20,209 nt of DNA from DATLSM01 sp049585815 (GCA_049585815.1 JBAVAR010000019.1:1-20209); one strand, 5' to 3'. Counted from the stretch's first letter, positions 6,043 through 14,066 are shown. The notes: generated from the letters alone by a model not told the origin. Made by a program: numbers and translations.

Positions 6043-8280
6043 ATGGCTGAGGCAACACTCGACGACGTCGCACTTCGCAGTCTTGCGCAATTCCGCCCGT
6101 TCGAGGATCGAGCAGAGCGCATGGAGGCCGTGCATGCCGAGCTCGTCCAAGCAGCATGCCAAACGCACGATGGCGGCTTTCCAAGTATTGGTGAGTGCCA
6201 GGCGTTCATTCGGACTACATGGAAGACGGAGCTTGAGTCGCATGAGGTTGCAGCTGCGCGAGGGTTCCTTGAGGCGCGAGGCAGGGTCGAGAAAGACAGC
6301 ACTGGCTTGAGATTGACCGACGTCGCTCGCTGCGACTTAGAGGCGCAGCGAGAAGGCTGGGAGCAAGCGGAGGTGACGGCGCTGGAAGAGTGGGAGATGG
6401 CCGTCCGGAAGGAGTATCCGTTCCTTGAGAATGACGACGTGCTGGCTCTCAGAAGCCAGCTGCGCCCATGGCTGGACCAAGTCATCGCGTGCCATGGCGC
6501 CGAAGCGAGCCTCCTGCTCTACCCAGGGCATGAGCGGCGTGGCGTGTTGGAAAAGGCTATGGCTGAGACAGACCTGAGCTTCTTACCGAACTGCCGTCCC
6601 GAGGTCGACGATATTCGTGCCGCAGCGTTTCGGATGCTCGTAAGGCAACCGACACCAGCGCAGCGAGAGTTTCTAGGCCGTCTCCTGAATACCGGCTTCT
6701 ATCTCACTGTGCTGAGTGTAGATCCAAGGGCAAGTCACTTGTTTCGCAAGGAAGCCAAGAAGACGACTCTCTACCTCGACACAAACTTTTTGTACGCGCT
6801 GCTAGGGGTGGGGAGCTCAACGGAAGGATTTTCAGCGAAGCGGCTCATGCAGCTCTGTCGTGACCTTGGTTTTTCGCTTCGTGTCACGCCCTGGACCATC
6901 GAAGAGCTTGCGACGAGCATCGCAAAAAGCAAGGCCGACATAATGAACGTTCATCAATCTCGGAAGGCAGCAGAGGTAATGGCTGAGGTCAGTGGCGAGA
7001 AGGGTTTTGCTGCCGCATATTGGAGGCAACGGCGCGATACAAAGATCGATCCAACAACATTCTTTGGCAAATTCGAACAATTTAGACTCTTTCTCGAAGA
7101 GCTTGGAATTAAGGAACACCCAGAGGGGTGCGCAGAGGTTGACGCCGACATAGAGGCGGTCCGGAGGCACGCGTCGCCCTTGGAGGGTATGTACGGCCCA
7201 GGGAAAAAGCCGCGCCTTGTGATCGAACACGACGCCAAGATGCGCATTCTCATTAGCCGCCTCCGGGGGAGTAACGAATGGGGTGGTTTCTCGGACGTCG
7301 AGTACTGGTTCCTGACGGAGAGCACGAACTTGCCGACGTACGCGCGGGTGCGGATCGACGAGAGCTCTCGACCGCGGCACCCGTTTTGCATCTTGTCTTC
7401 GACATGGGCTCAGATCGTTCGTGTCCTCGTTCCTCGAACCGATGACCTCAACGACATGATTGTCGGCCTTCTAGCGTCACCGTATGTGGGCTACAAGCCG
7501 CCCTTCCAGGGGGACCGCCTTGACGCGGTCGAAAAGACCGTCTCGCGGATCGACGCGCTGCGTGACGTTCCCGCGTCGGTAGCTGTTGCGATGGTCAAGG
7601 ATGAAGCGATGTCCAGCCAGATCGCTGGTCAGACAGATCCGGAGGAGATCAGCCGGCTGGTTGAACAGAGTCTTACTAAGAAAGCGGAGGAACTAGAGGC
7701 GCGGATTGCCGAAACGGCAAAGGAGACGGTTCGGGCGAATCGCGAGCGCCGTGAGGCAGAGGAGCGAGCACGCGAAGCGGACAAGCGTGAGACGGCGCAC
7801 CTCGAGGGGCGTGTAAGTGCCGAACAGGACGCAGATCACGCCAAGCAAGACGCCATTGAGGCTGAGCGAGCTAAGGACGAGGTGCTTCGAAACGAAGCCA
7901 ATCTAAAGCAGCAAATCGAAGAAACGGAGGCCCGCGAGAAGGCCGAAAAGGCGGCACGCACGAGTGCAGAAGGTCGGGTGCAGATGCTTCGGATCACGCT
8001 TGGCGTGGTAGCGGGTGTCGGGGTGCTTGCAGCTGCTTGTGCGCTCCTGCTAGCCGAAGCGGTGACGGGCACACCGATGGTGCTGGGTCTCATTGGGGTC
8101 ACGGCTGCCCTGATTTACGTCATCCTTCGCGTTTTCTCGGCGGGGCTCGCCAAAGAGGTAGCAGTGGGGATCACCGTTGTTGGGGTGGTCGTGGCCATCG
8201 GGGCGGCTTTGATTGCCAATGATCCTGGCCACAAGCCTGCCTCCGGCTCTGGCGGTTCGCATGCGGCGAAGCCTCGTTGA
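6043..8280 (+). CDS. Large PIN-domain protein with coiled coil and three C-terminal membrane helices
   Basis: The 745-residue product starts at ATG 6043. Residues 1-235 are an unrecognised helical domain. A PIN-like nuclease core follows: D246 in TTLYLDTNFLYALL, E287/E288 in TPWTIEELATSI, H396-D397 in VIEHDAKM, and D418 in GFSDVEYWFLTES, an acidic series fitting PIN active sites. Where many PIN proteins have a final aspartate after LT, this one has glutamate 426. Residues about 535-645 are a charged alanine/glutamate/arginine coiled coil. Three hydrophobic segments (about 651-674, 676-698, 704-724) anchor the C-terminus in the membrane. The layout suggests an oligomeric, membrane-tethered RNase. 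It stands alone, without a visible antitoxin, in a defence-rich region. A defence role is inferred. Confidence 0.8.
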   Translation: MAEATLDDVALRSLAQFRPFEDRAERMEAVHAELVQAACQTHDGGFPSIGECQAFIRTTWKTELESHEVAAARGFLEARGRVEKDSTGLRLTDVARCDLEAQREGWEQAEVTALEEWEMAVRKEYPFLENDDVLALRSQLRPWLDQVIACHGAEASLLLYPGHERRGVLEKAMAETDLSFLPNCRPEVDDIRAAAFRMLVRQPTPAQREFLGRLLNTGFYLTVLSVDPRASHLFRKEAKKTTLYLDTNFLYALLGVGSSTEGFSAKRLMQLCRDLGFSLRVTPWTIEELATSIAKSKADIMNVHQSRKAAEVMAEVSGEKGFAAAYWRQRRDTKIDPTTFFGKFEQFRLFLEELGIKEHPEGCAEVDADIEAVRRHASPLEGMYGPGKKPRLVIEHDAKMRILISRLRGSNEWGGFSDVEYWFLTESTNLPTYARVRIDESSRPRHPFCILSSTWAQIVRVLVPRTDDLNDMIVGLLASPYVGYKPPFQGDRLDAVEKTVSRIDALRDVPASVAVAMVKDEAMSSQIAGQTDPEEISRLVEQSLTKKAEELEARIAETAKETVRANRERREAEERAREADKRETAHLEGRVSAEQDADHAKQDAIEAERAKDEVLRNEANLKQQIEETEAREKAEKAARTSAEGRVQMLRITLGVVAGVGVLAAACALLLAEAVTGTPMVLGLIGVTAALIYVILRVFSAGLAKEVAVGITVVGVVVAIGAALIANDPGHKPASGSGGSHAAKPR

Positions 8281-8291
8281 AGGGCTCTTTG

Positions 8292-8668
8292 TTGCACCGA
8301 GTCATCGATGCCATGAACGTCATCGGCAGCCGCCCCGACGGCTGGTGGCGGGACCGCCCTGCCGCGATTGAGCGCCTCGTTGCCCAGCTCGATCGCTGGG
8401 CTGAGGAGACCGAGGAACGATTCACCGTCGTCCTTGAGCAGCCGCCTCCCGGACCGCTTCCTGCCGAGCAGATCGAGATCGCCTGGGCCCCGCGCATCCC
8501 GGCCGCGATTTCGCCGACGCCGAGATCGTCCTTCGGCTGGGAGGATGGCTTGAAGACGACGAAGTTACCTTGGTCACCTCCGATCGCGACCTGGCCGAGC
8601 GTGCCCGAGCCCGCGGCGCTGATATCGAGTCAGGTACTGCGTTCCGGGCGCGGATCGACGCACTCTAA
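8292..8668 (+). pseudogene. NYN-domain (PIN-like) RNase gene with a one-base frameshift
   Basis: TTG 8292 aligns with the ATG of the truncated copy at 5635. The frame gives MHRVIDAMNVIGSRPDGWWR and on to EIAWAP near 8487. The natural continuation then lies in the -1 frame: AHPGRDFADAEIVLRLGGWL, then VTLVTSDRDLAERARARGA, ending at TAA 8666-8668. Adding one C to the CCCC run at 8488-8491 restores a 125-residue NYN/YacP-like protein with acidic residues D6, the DFADAE pair and the TSDRD motif, as expected for PIN-like RNases. The slip may be a real mutation or a homopolymer sequencing error. The start lies 12 bases after the stop of the membrane PIN gene. Confidence 0.75.
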
Positions 8669-8969
8669 CCTCCGATCCGACCCGGATGACCCGTGCCCCA
8701 AGCAACGGGAAGCAGTGTTGTACCGCCCTCCCGCGCAGCTGCTCGGGCTGGTCCCGACCTGCTGCCGGCGTCCCAACCGGTTACCGCGTCTCACCGCAAC
8801 CACGATCGGTGATCGGTTCGGTCGGGGGTTGCTGAGGCGTTGGTCGGGGGCAAGGGGCGCCGGAGTAGATCCCCACCTCCGGCTACCGAGAGGCGTCTGC
8901 CGGCGAGCCGGGAAGTGTTGCCCGTCTCACCACGACCGGCAACCACAAGTATGAGGCGCGGCTAACTTA
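8669..8969. other. Intergenic region without recognised gene
   Basis: About 300 bases between the NYN gene and the insertion sequence. All frames are short or unconvincing. This stretch was originally contiguous with the 3' end of the STAND gene before the IS entered. Confidence 0.5.
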
Positions 8970-8986
8970 GGACCTAGCCCTATAGG
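8970..8986 (+). repeat. IS terminal inverted repeat, left
   Basis: Exact reverse complement of 9890-9906. The transposase stop codon (TAG, minus strand, 8982-8980) lies inside it. Confidence 0.93.
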
Positions 8987-9591
8987 GCCGCGGCCACCCG
9001 CGCCGCATGCGCCCGCTTGAAGGCGATCATGCCGCTGGCCAGCTGCAACAGAGCGAGGTGGTTCTCATCCTTCTTCGACCAACGGATGAGAATCGCCCGG
9101 TTGCGGTTTAACCATGAGTGACACGCCTCGACCACCCAGCGGCGCGCTCGCCAGTCGGGGTTGTGCTGCTTGAGGTTAATCTCCTCGCCGCGAGCGCGGA
9201 TGTGTGGTGTGAATTCGCGGCCCTCAAGCAGATCGCGGACGACGGGGAAGTCGTAGGCCTTGTCCAGACAGAGGCCTTGGGGATCGTCCTCGCTCGGGTC
9301 GGGTCGCTCGATCGGGACCGAGTCGAGCGTCCCCTTCAGCAGGAGGTGGTCGTTGCGGTTGGCACCGTCGTGGTCGAGCCCAAGCGGGATTCCGGCAGCA
9401 TCCGTGAGGAGCGAGCGCTTCGCCCCCCCTTGGCTCTGTCTGTGGGATTGGGACCTGTCTTGGGACCGCCGAGCGGCGCCTTGCTCATCGCTCCGTCGGC
9501 TGCCAGCCAGGACCAGTCGATGCCGACCTCCGAGTCGTAGTCGAGCAGGCCCTGGCGCCAGATCTCGTGGAAGACCCCTGCCCGCTCCCAC
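8980..9591 (-). CDS. IS5-family transposase, second frame (orfB, DDE catalytic part)
   Basis: This frame is meaningful from the slip site near 9429 downward: AKRSLLTDAAGIPLGLDHDG, then the second catalytic aspartate in LCLDKAYDFPVVRDLL, and the catalytic glutamate in RWVVEACHSWLNRNRAILIRW. Residues upstream of the slip site (to 9591) are an out-of-frame reading of orfA and are not expected in the protein. No good start of its own is visible, so it is expected to be made only as the orfA-orfB fusion of about 281 residues. It carries out cut-and-paste transposition at the terminal repeats. Confidence 0.88.
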   Translation of the reverse strand: MGAGRGLPRDLAPGPARLRLGGRHRLVLAGSRRSDEQGAARRSQDRSQSHRQSQGGAKRSLLTDAAGIPLGLDHDGANRNDHLLLKGTLDSVPIERPDPSEDDPQGLCLDKAYDFPVVRDLLEGREFTPHIRARGEEINLKQHNPDWRARRWVVEACHSWLNRNRAILIRWSKKDENHLALLQLASGMIAFKRAHAARVAAAL

Positions 9592-9824
9592 TCCTGAAAG
9601 CGCCGGTGGGCGGTGGAGGAGTTACACACCCCAGTCACGTCGAGTGCGTTCCACTGCATGCCGGTGCGTAACACCAAAAAGATTGCGTCCATCACCTGGC
9701 GCTTGGGCAGCCCGCGTTTGTGGGTGCCGAGCGGGTGCTCGGGGGGAGGTGGCAGCAGAGGCTCGATCTTCTCCCACAGCCAGTCCGGCATCCGCCAGCC
9801 ATCGTCGCGGTCGACCAGGCCCAT
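9336..9824 (-). CDS. IS5-family transposase, first frame (orfA)
   Basis: The start is ATG 9824, chosen because AGGAGG (9836-9831) stands 6 bases upstream. The N-terminus carries the typical IS5 helix domain (MPDWLWEKIEPLLPPPP, then KRQVMDAIFLVLRTGMQWNALD) used to bind the ends, followed by the start of the catalytic fold with an aspartate in SWLAADGAMSKAPLGGPKTG. Read alone, the frame continues past the G-run into low-complexity residues and stops at 9336; this tail is probably not functional. With the -1 shift it joins orfB to make the full enzyme. Confidence 0.88.
   Translation of the reverse strand: MGLVDRDDGWRMPDWLWEKIEPLLPPPPEHPLGTHKRGLPKRQVMDAIFLVLRTGMQWNALDVTGVCNSSTAHRRFQEWERAGVFHEIWRQGLLDYDSEVGIDWSWLAADGAMSKAPLGGPKTGPNPTDRAKGGRSARSSRMLPESRLGSTTTVPTATTTSC
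9423..9429 (-). other. Slippery G-run for -1 translational frameshift in the transposase
   Basis: On the minus strand seven consecutive G follow AA. In the orfA frame they read G GGG GGG, a classic X-XXY-YYZ heptamer. A -1 slip changes ...AKGG-RS into ...AKGG-AKRS, which restores the usual IS5 sequence after the PTDRxKGG motif. Confidence 0.75.
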
Positions 9825-9889
9825 CTCCAACCTCCTATGTCCGATCAACAGATCGGCTGAGGGTTTCCTCGGCGGGGGTGGGAGTCCTT

Positions 9890-9906
9890 CCTATAGGGCT
9901 AGGTCC
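9890..9906 (-). repeat. IS terminal inverted repeat, right
   Basis: Exact reverse complement of 8970-8986. It is followed at once by TTA, the target duplication and, on the minus strand, the stop codon of the STAND gene. Confidence 0.93.
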
Positions 9907-12204
9907 TTAGCCAAGACGCCCAAACATGGCGTCTATGTCCTCGTCGCTCTCACCGAAGTCCGCGCCCTCCGCATCATCCTCTTCGTAACGATCCTCCTCG
10001 GGCTCGACGGGTTCCCCCTCAGTCACCGCGAGCTCGCTCCGCGCCTCGTCGAAAGCCTCGCTGGGAACCGGCGCCTCGAAGGCGTCAGAGAGGTATTCGA
10101 GTGTTGAGACTTCATCGCTATTGAACAGGTAAGCTCCTGGGTCATCTAGCACAGAGTCGAGGTACTCCCGAAACGTGTCGCATCTTGTCTCCCACTCCGC
10201 CTCGGAAAAAGTACCGGGCACTGCACGGTGAAGATCCTCCAGGCACTCCCAGCTGTCGACGTCAATCTCCATCGCCTCGATTCCCTCCCTCACTACGGCG
10301 GCGGCCTCCGCCTCATCGATCACACCCAGCTCCGCTAATTTCGGCAGCAGCTGTCCCGTTCCGGAGTCGATTACTTCTTCGCCGCTTTCGATCGCTGACA
10401 GCCACTGCGCCGTGGCGACCTTCAGCCGCTCATGTATTGCCTCCCCCAGTCCTGGCATCGAATTGGCGTGTGTCACCACCCGGGCGAGGCGGGCCTGAGC
10501 GAGGGTGCGGTTTCCTTGATTCCAGAGCAAGGAGGTCAGCAACCAGTCCGATCCCTCCGCAGAGGCGGTCTGGATCGTGCGCCCGAACGCTGCACCGAAC
10601 GCCGCACCGAACTCCACCGGCGGCACCTCGCCGCCGTCACACAGTGCGTCCCACAGCCATGTGACCTGCTCGAAGAAATGCGCGCTGACTATCGCCTGTA
10701 GCGCGTCGGGATTGCTGCTGAGCAGGTAGGTCCTCAGAAAGTCGATCACCGACGGATTGATGAAGGACATGTGGACCCTTCCCCAGGGACCCTCGCAGGT
10801 GAGAAACGAGTCGTCGACGATCTCGAGCGATCGAAGGAAGCGATGTCCGCCGAGCTCGATGCCGCGAGCCGCGCAGGCAGTCTCGAAGGCCTGCTCAGCG
10901 TCGCGTTCGTCGACTCGGCGAGGCAGCCCGAGCAGACTGATCAGCAGGGCCCGCTCAGGCTCGCTGAGACCCTGCTCAAATGCGTGTGACCAGAGCTGGT
11001 GGGGCTCGGCCAACACCGAGAGGCAATAGCGGGCGTAGTCGGCCTTCTCCTCTGTGGTGAGTTCATGTCCGGACCATCCGGTGAACCACTCAATCAGCCT
11101 CGGATTGTAGCCCGGATGGTCGATGATCTCCAGGTAGCGGCGGCCCTCCAATAGCGACCGCTTCGCGGTCTCGTCAACCTCTTCGGAGAAGTAGATGTGG
11201 GTGTAGAAGATTCGCGCTTTCTCTTGGCGGCTGTAGCGGTCGATCGTTAGCAAGAATCTGTGGGAGTCCTCAGCCTCGCGGTCCAGTGCCTCGGAGAGCT
11301 GGCGTGCCTGTCGCAGGATGTACTCGCGAGTCGCGAGCACGAACCTGCGCCCCGGGGTGCGCGCGATCTTCCTCATGAACCGTAGTAACTCGGCATCATG
11401 GTGCCGGGATTCATGCAGCGCCGTCTGCCCGAGGAAGTCGTCGAAATAAAACAGCTGCCGCTCATCGAGCGCCAGCAGTTGCCAGGCATCCTTCAGTCCC
11501 CCAGGCGCGATCTCGTACGGTTGGAAGCCTTCCTCCAGTCCGTCGAGCATCAGCAGCCGCGACATTGTCGTCTTACCGACACCGGCAGTGCCGGCGATCA
11601 CACAGACTCGTTCCTTGCGCAGGATCTCCCTGGCCTCGGCGAAGGCCTCCGTGTGGACGAAGCGCGGCAGCGACCCCCGCGTCTCTTCGAGTAGAGCGCT
11701 GCTGCGCTCATAGGCGGCGGCGTTAAGCAGCTGCTGTAGTGGCCCGGCGCCAGCTAGCCAGAGCTTGACGTGCTCACCTTCGATCTTGGGATGTTCGCGA
11801 AGGAGCCTCCGCAGGTCGCCTTCGCCGTAGATATCGTCGATCGAGTTCACCCAGGGTGCGAGGATCCCGGCGATCTCCTCGCGCTGAGTGTGGTTCAGCC
11901 TATGCGAGGTGACGAAGCGATATGAGGCGAAGTCCGGCCCTGACTTCCCGAAACGCTCGGCCTCCTCCTTTGCTGCGCCTCGGACGTGGGAGATCGTACT
12001 GTCTTTGTAGTGCTTGCACTGCACCACATGCTTGTCACCCTCCGCGTCGACCGCAAGGACATCGACGCCGGCATCGCGACCACGGGTGCCAGCCCGAAAC
12101 GGCAGCCCGAAATTGGCACGCATCAGATCGGCCGTCAGCTCCTCGAAGTCGAGGTCGGAAAGGTCATCGAATCTGCTCACCACTGCATTCTGTGCGATTT
12201 GCAA
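9907..12204 (-). CDS. Mrr-type nuclease fused to nSTAND3 NTPase (Avs-like antiviral sensor candidate)
   Basis: The 765-residue product starts at TTG 12204 (GTG 12183 is possible). Residues 15-80 form a PD-(D/E)xK Mrr-like nuclease: FEELTADLM, GRDAGVDVLAV with D48, and VQCKHYK with Q62 and K64. Residues 185-380 match nSTAND3: Walker A GTAGVGKTT (206-214), Walker B LFYFDDFLG (252-260), TREYIL (293-298) and NPRLIEWFTG (368-377). The rest is a helical sensor-like region ending in a very acidic tail (from about 720). STAND NTPases of this kind sense phage proteins and activate an effector; here the effector would be the N-terminal nuclease cutting DNA. The stop TAA coincides with the IS target duplication, leaving the gene whole. 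The defence role rests on family knowledge. Confidence 0.88.
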   Translation of the reverse strand: MQIAQNAVVSRFDDLSDLDFEELTADLMRANFGLPFRAGTRGRDAGVDVLAVDAEGDKHVVQCKHYKDSTISHVRGAAKEEAERFGKSGPDFASYRFVTSHRLNHTQREEIAGILAPWVNSIDDIYGEGDLRRLLREHPKIEGEHVKLWLAGAGPLQQLLNAAAYERSSALLEETRGSLPRFVHTEAFAEAREILRKERVCVIAGTAGVGKTTMSRLLMLDGLEEGFQPYEIAPGGLKDAWQLLALDERQLFYFDDFLGQTALHESRHHDAELLRFMRKIARTPGRRFVLATREYILRQARQLSEALDREAEDSHRFLLTIDRYSRQEKARIFYTHIYFSEEVDETAKRSLLEGRRYLEIIDHPGYNPRLIEWFTGWSGHELTTEEKADYARYCLSVLAEPHQLWSHAFEQGLSEPERALLISLLGLPRRVDERDAEQAFETACAARGIELGGHRFLRSLEIVDDSFLTCEGPWGRVHMSFINPSVIDFLRTYLLSSNPDALQAIVSAHFFEQVTWLWDALCDGGEVPPVEFGAAFGAAFGRTIQTASAEGSDWLLTSLLWNQGNRTLAQARLARVVTHANSMPGLGEAIHERLKVATAQWLSAIESGEEVIDSGTGQLLPKLAELGVIDEAEAAAVVREGIEAMEIDVDSWECLEDLHRAVPGTFSEAEWETRCDTFREYLDSVLDDPGAYLFNSDEVSTLEYLSDAFEAPVPSEAFDEARSELAVTEGEPVEPEEDRYEEDDAEGADFGESDEDIDAMFGRLG

Positions 12205-12406
12205 TCAATCGGCTCCAGTCAGGAGCGAACCGTTGGTCCAGATCGCCAGCTGAAGTGTCGATAGCCTAGCCGGCAGGCGGCCGTGATGGATCCGCTCCTC
12301 GAAGCGCCAGTGAGGCCGCGGAGTAGGGGAGAGGAAGGGTCGCGCAGGGTTGAATCGCCGCTCGCCGAATAGCACGAGGAACACCCGGTCATTCAAAGAG
12401 GAAGCC

Positions 12407-12517
12407 TTGAAGTCCGTCCGCGACAAGCTGAGCTACGCCAACGTCGTCTCGACCATCGGCCTCGCGTCGATACAGCTGCTGGCTAGTCGGGCGGGCATTG
12501 CGAGCTGCAGTTGTTAG
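12407..12517 (+). pseudogene. Orphan 5' end of a KLSYANVV-type secreted protein gene
   Basis: TTG 12407, preceded by an AGAGGA ribosome binding site 5 bases upstream, begins LKSVRDKLSYANVVSTIGL, the hallmark N-terminus (often MKxxREKLSYANVxATI) of exported repeat proteins in Solirubrobacter-like genomes. After about 20 codons the typical ALFLALGG membrane segment is replaced by unrelated residues and the frame stops at TAG 12515-12517. Only the start of the gene remains. The rest of 12205-12578 shows no convincing gene. Confidence 0.6.
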
Positions 12518-12578
12518 TGGTCGTGCCCACGGAAGTTGTGAATGCTGCTGATCGGCGGGCGGCCCTGCCCCCGAGTGT

Positions 12579-13553
12579 CTAAAGCATCGGCTCCGTCAGC
12601 GCCCCGTAGAGCAACTCTGGCACCCGCTCTTGCGCCACATCGAGAATTTCCTCAAGAGTTGCCGCGATCCCTGGTTGATCTACGTCCAGTGCCCGTTGCC
12701 AACGAGCTGGCTCATAGCGGGATAGGGAGGAAAGCGCCAGCAAAACCGCCCACCAGGTCATCAGAATGCTTATCTCGCCTCCGTCTTTGCCGAGCGTCGG
12801 GCGGAGGTAGAAAAAGTCACCGGCGTGTGTTGCGATCGTCTCCAGTGCTTTATAGCCGCGCCGACCGTCAGCGTCTTCAAGCTGCCAAGTCAGCGCGATG
12901 CAGGGTCTGCCCGCGCTGGAGCGGATGGTGGGGACGATGGCCCATCCGTCGGCTCGCCGGCACGACCTGAGCAACTCTTCAATCGCGTGTAGTTGCTGGT
13001 CCGCTGGCAGCGACGCCTCCGGCCCGCAATAGATGGCTAACGAGCCATAGGGAGGGACAAGCTTGTGATATTCGCCCAACGAGCTTTCATACTCCAGCTC
13101 AAGTTTGAGAGCTGTCGGATAAGAAACGTAGGGGGCAACGGAATTGGATACTTCTGGGAGCGTTGCCAACAGCTCGCCGAGAGTTAGGTCTCTGTCAAAC
13201 ATCGGGGATCTCGTCGCGAAGGAGACCGTCTGGAATGCCCCGACCTCTTCGGGCGAAGTACGGGTCGCAAGGACACCCTCTTGATCGAACTTCGCCTTCA
13301 GTCCGTGGCCGGACAGCTGCCAGTCCGAGTCAGGGGTCCTGACTGCCGCGATCGCCCGGCCGCCTTGGCTGAGTGCATAGAAGAGTGGTAAGGGACGACT
13401 TGAAAAGCCGCAACGAGCCGACGCCCCATGCAGCTCCTCCGCCTGCTGGAGCGCAGCACCAAACACTTTCCGTCTGCCTTTGTTCTCTCCTGCGAGTCCG
13501 GGAGGCGCGGCCCGCAATCTTCGGATGTCCCTCCAGGCCGCCTCGGATTTCAT
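12579..13553 (-). CDS. YaaC-like protein
   Basis: ATG 13553 gives 324 residues. Features of the YaaC family are visible: SSRPLPLFYALSQGGRAIAA (about 50-70) followed by SGHGLKA, a middle beta-rich part, and the C-terminal LMTWWAVLLALSSLSRYEP then RVPELLYGAL, where the family has an RYxPxxW element and a closing helix with P-R/E-L. YaaC proteins are of unknown function, usually 300-340 residues, and are found both beside housekeeping loci in Firmicutes and scattered in accessory islands. It lies on the same strand as the STAND gene, about 375 bases upstream, too far to be surely one operon. Intact by sequence. Confidence 0.72.
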   Translation of the reverse strand: MKSEAAWRDIRRLRAAPPGLAGENKGRRKVFGAALQQAEELHGASARCGFSSRPLPLFYALSQGGRAIAAVRTPDSDWQLSGHGLKAKFDQEGVLATRTSPEEVGAFQTVSFATRSPMFDRDLTLGELLATLPEVSNSVAPYVSYPTALKLELEYESSLGEYHKLVPPYGSLAIYCGPEASLPADQQLHAIEELLRSCRRADGWAIVPTIRSSAGRPCIALTWQLEDADGRRGYKALETIATHAGDFFYLRPTLGKDGGEISILMTWWAVLLALSSLSRYEPARWQRALDVDQPGIAATLEEILDVAQERVPELLYGALTEPML

Positions 13554-13703
13554 CTGCCAATTATCGCCGCCTTACGTTTGTTTCTCCTCCCTCGTTGTCA
13601 GCTCCGGCCCAGTGTCGCACCGACGTCGCGGTGCGCTGCCGCCTCCGTCAATCCCCGCCAGGACGCAGGTCCCAGATCTATGCAGAGTTGGAGTGCCGTC
13701 GGC

Positions 13704-13749
13704 CCGCGAGCCGGCCCGCGGGCTCACCGCAAAGCCTCTCGGCGCTCGC
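13704..13749 (+). repeat. Decayed second copy of the RelE-like toxin gene end
   Basis: This stretch matches 14407-14454, the 3' end of the RelE-like gene, with about four differences in its first 45 bases. Translated in the right frame it reads PRAGPRAHRKASRRS beside PRAGLRAHRKASQRS in the intact gene. It lies just upstream of the antitoxin gene and lacks the rest of the toxin, so it is a leftover of a tandem toxin-antitoxin copy. 13566-13703 holds no recognised gene. Confidence 0.65.
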
Positions 13750-13820
13750 TGGGGGGGCGAGCTGACCCGACCTCCCTCTCACCCGGAATCCGGGTACAGC
13801 GCCGGCTATCGTGTAGTTGG

Positions 13821-14066
13821 ATGCCACTCCTGCCTAGGACGAAATCCAGCCGACTCTTGGACATGCTGAATCGGCTCGAAGACCAAGTGCGCAAGATGCG
13901 CGACGACATGGATTCGAGGTTCGATTCGATGGCTGAAGCCTTCGAGGCACGCCGCGCCGACGATGAAGCCGCTGCCATCGCCGCGGAGCGTATCCGCAGT
14001 GGTGCCGCCGACCACAAGGAAGACGGCGTCGAGGCCCTGGCGAAACTCGGCATCAGGCTTCCCTGA
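13821..14066 (+). CDS. Putative antitoxin of a RelE/ParE-like module
   Basis: ATG 13821 gives 81 residues, very charged and helical: LLDMLNRLEDQVRKMRDDMDSRFDSMAEAFEARRADDEAAAIAAERIRSG, an obvious coiled coil at about 14-50, then EALAKLGIRLP. No HTH or ribbon-helix-helix motif is visible, so the call as antitoxin rests on position: its TGA is 4 bases before the ATG of the RelE-like gene, and the size fits. Longer readings of the frame run through the decayed toxin copy upstream and are rejected. Confidence 0.6.
   Translation: MPLLPRTKSSRLLDMLNRLEDQVRKMRDDMDSRFDSMAEAFEARRADDEAAAIAAERIRSGAADHKEDGVEALAKLGIRLP

Larger units (their letters stand above)
8970..9906 (-). mobile_element. Complete IS5-family insertion sequence (IS427/IS1031-like), 937 bp
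   Basis: Perfect 17-bp terminal inverted repeats lie at 8970-8986 and 9890-9906 (outer end GGACCTAGCCCTATAGG). Directly outside both ends stands TTA (8967-8969 and 9907-9909), a 3-bp target duplication of the TNA type known for IS1031/ISL2-like members of IS5. Inside, on the minus strand, two overlapping frames encode the transposase; joined by a -1 frameshift they give one DDE enzyme read from 9824 to 8980. All parts are intact, so the element may still be active. The right-hand duplication supplies the stop codon of the neighbouring STAND gene. Confidence 0.93.

Noticed and set aside
8481..8495. Programmed frameshift in the NYN gene at GGGCCCC
   Set aside because: The heptamer is out of phase with the upstream reading frame, so a mutation or sequencing error is more likely than recoding.
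12205..12426. Minus-strand 73-codon frame ahead of the STAND gene
   Set aside because: No start signal and no recognisable pattern; it overlaps the remnant KLSYANVV start on the other strand.
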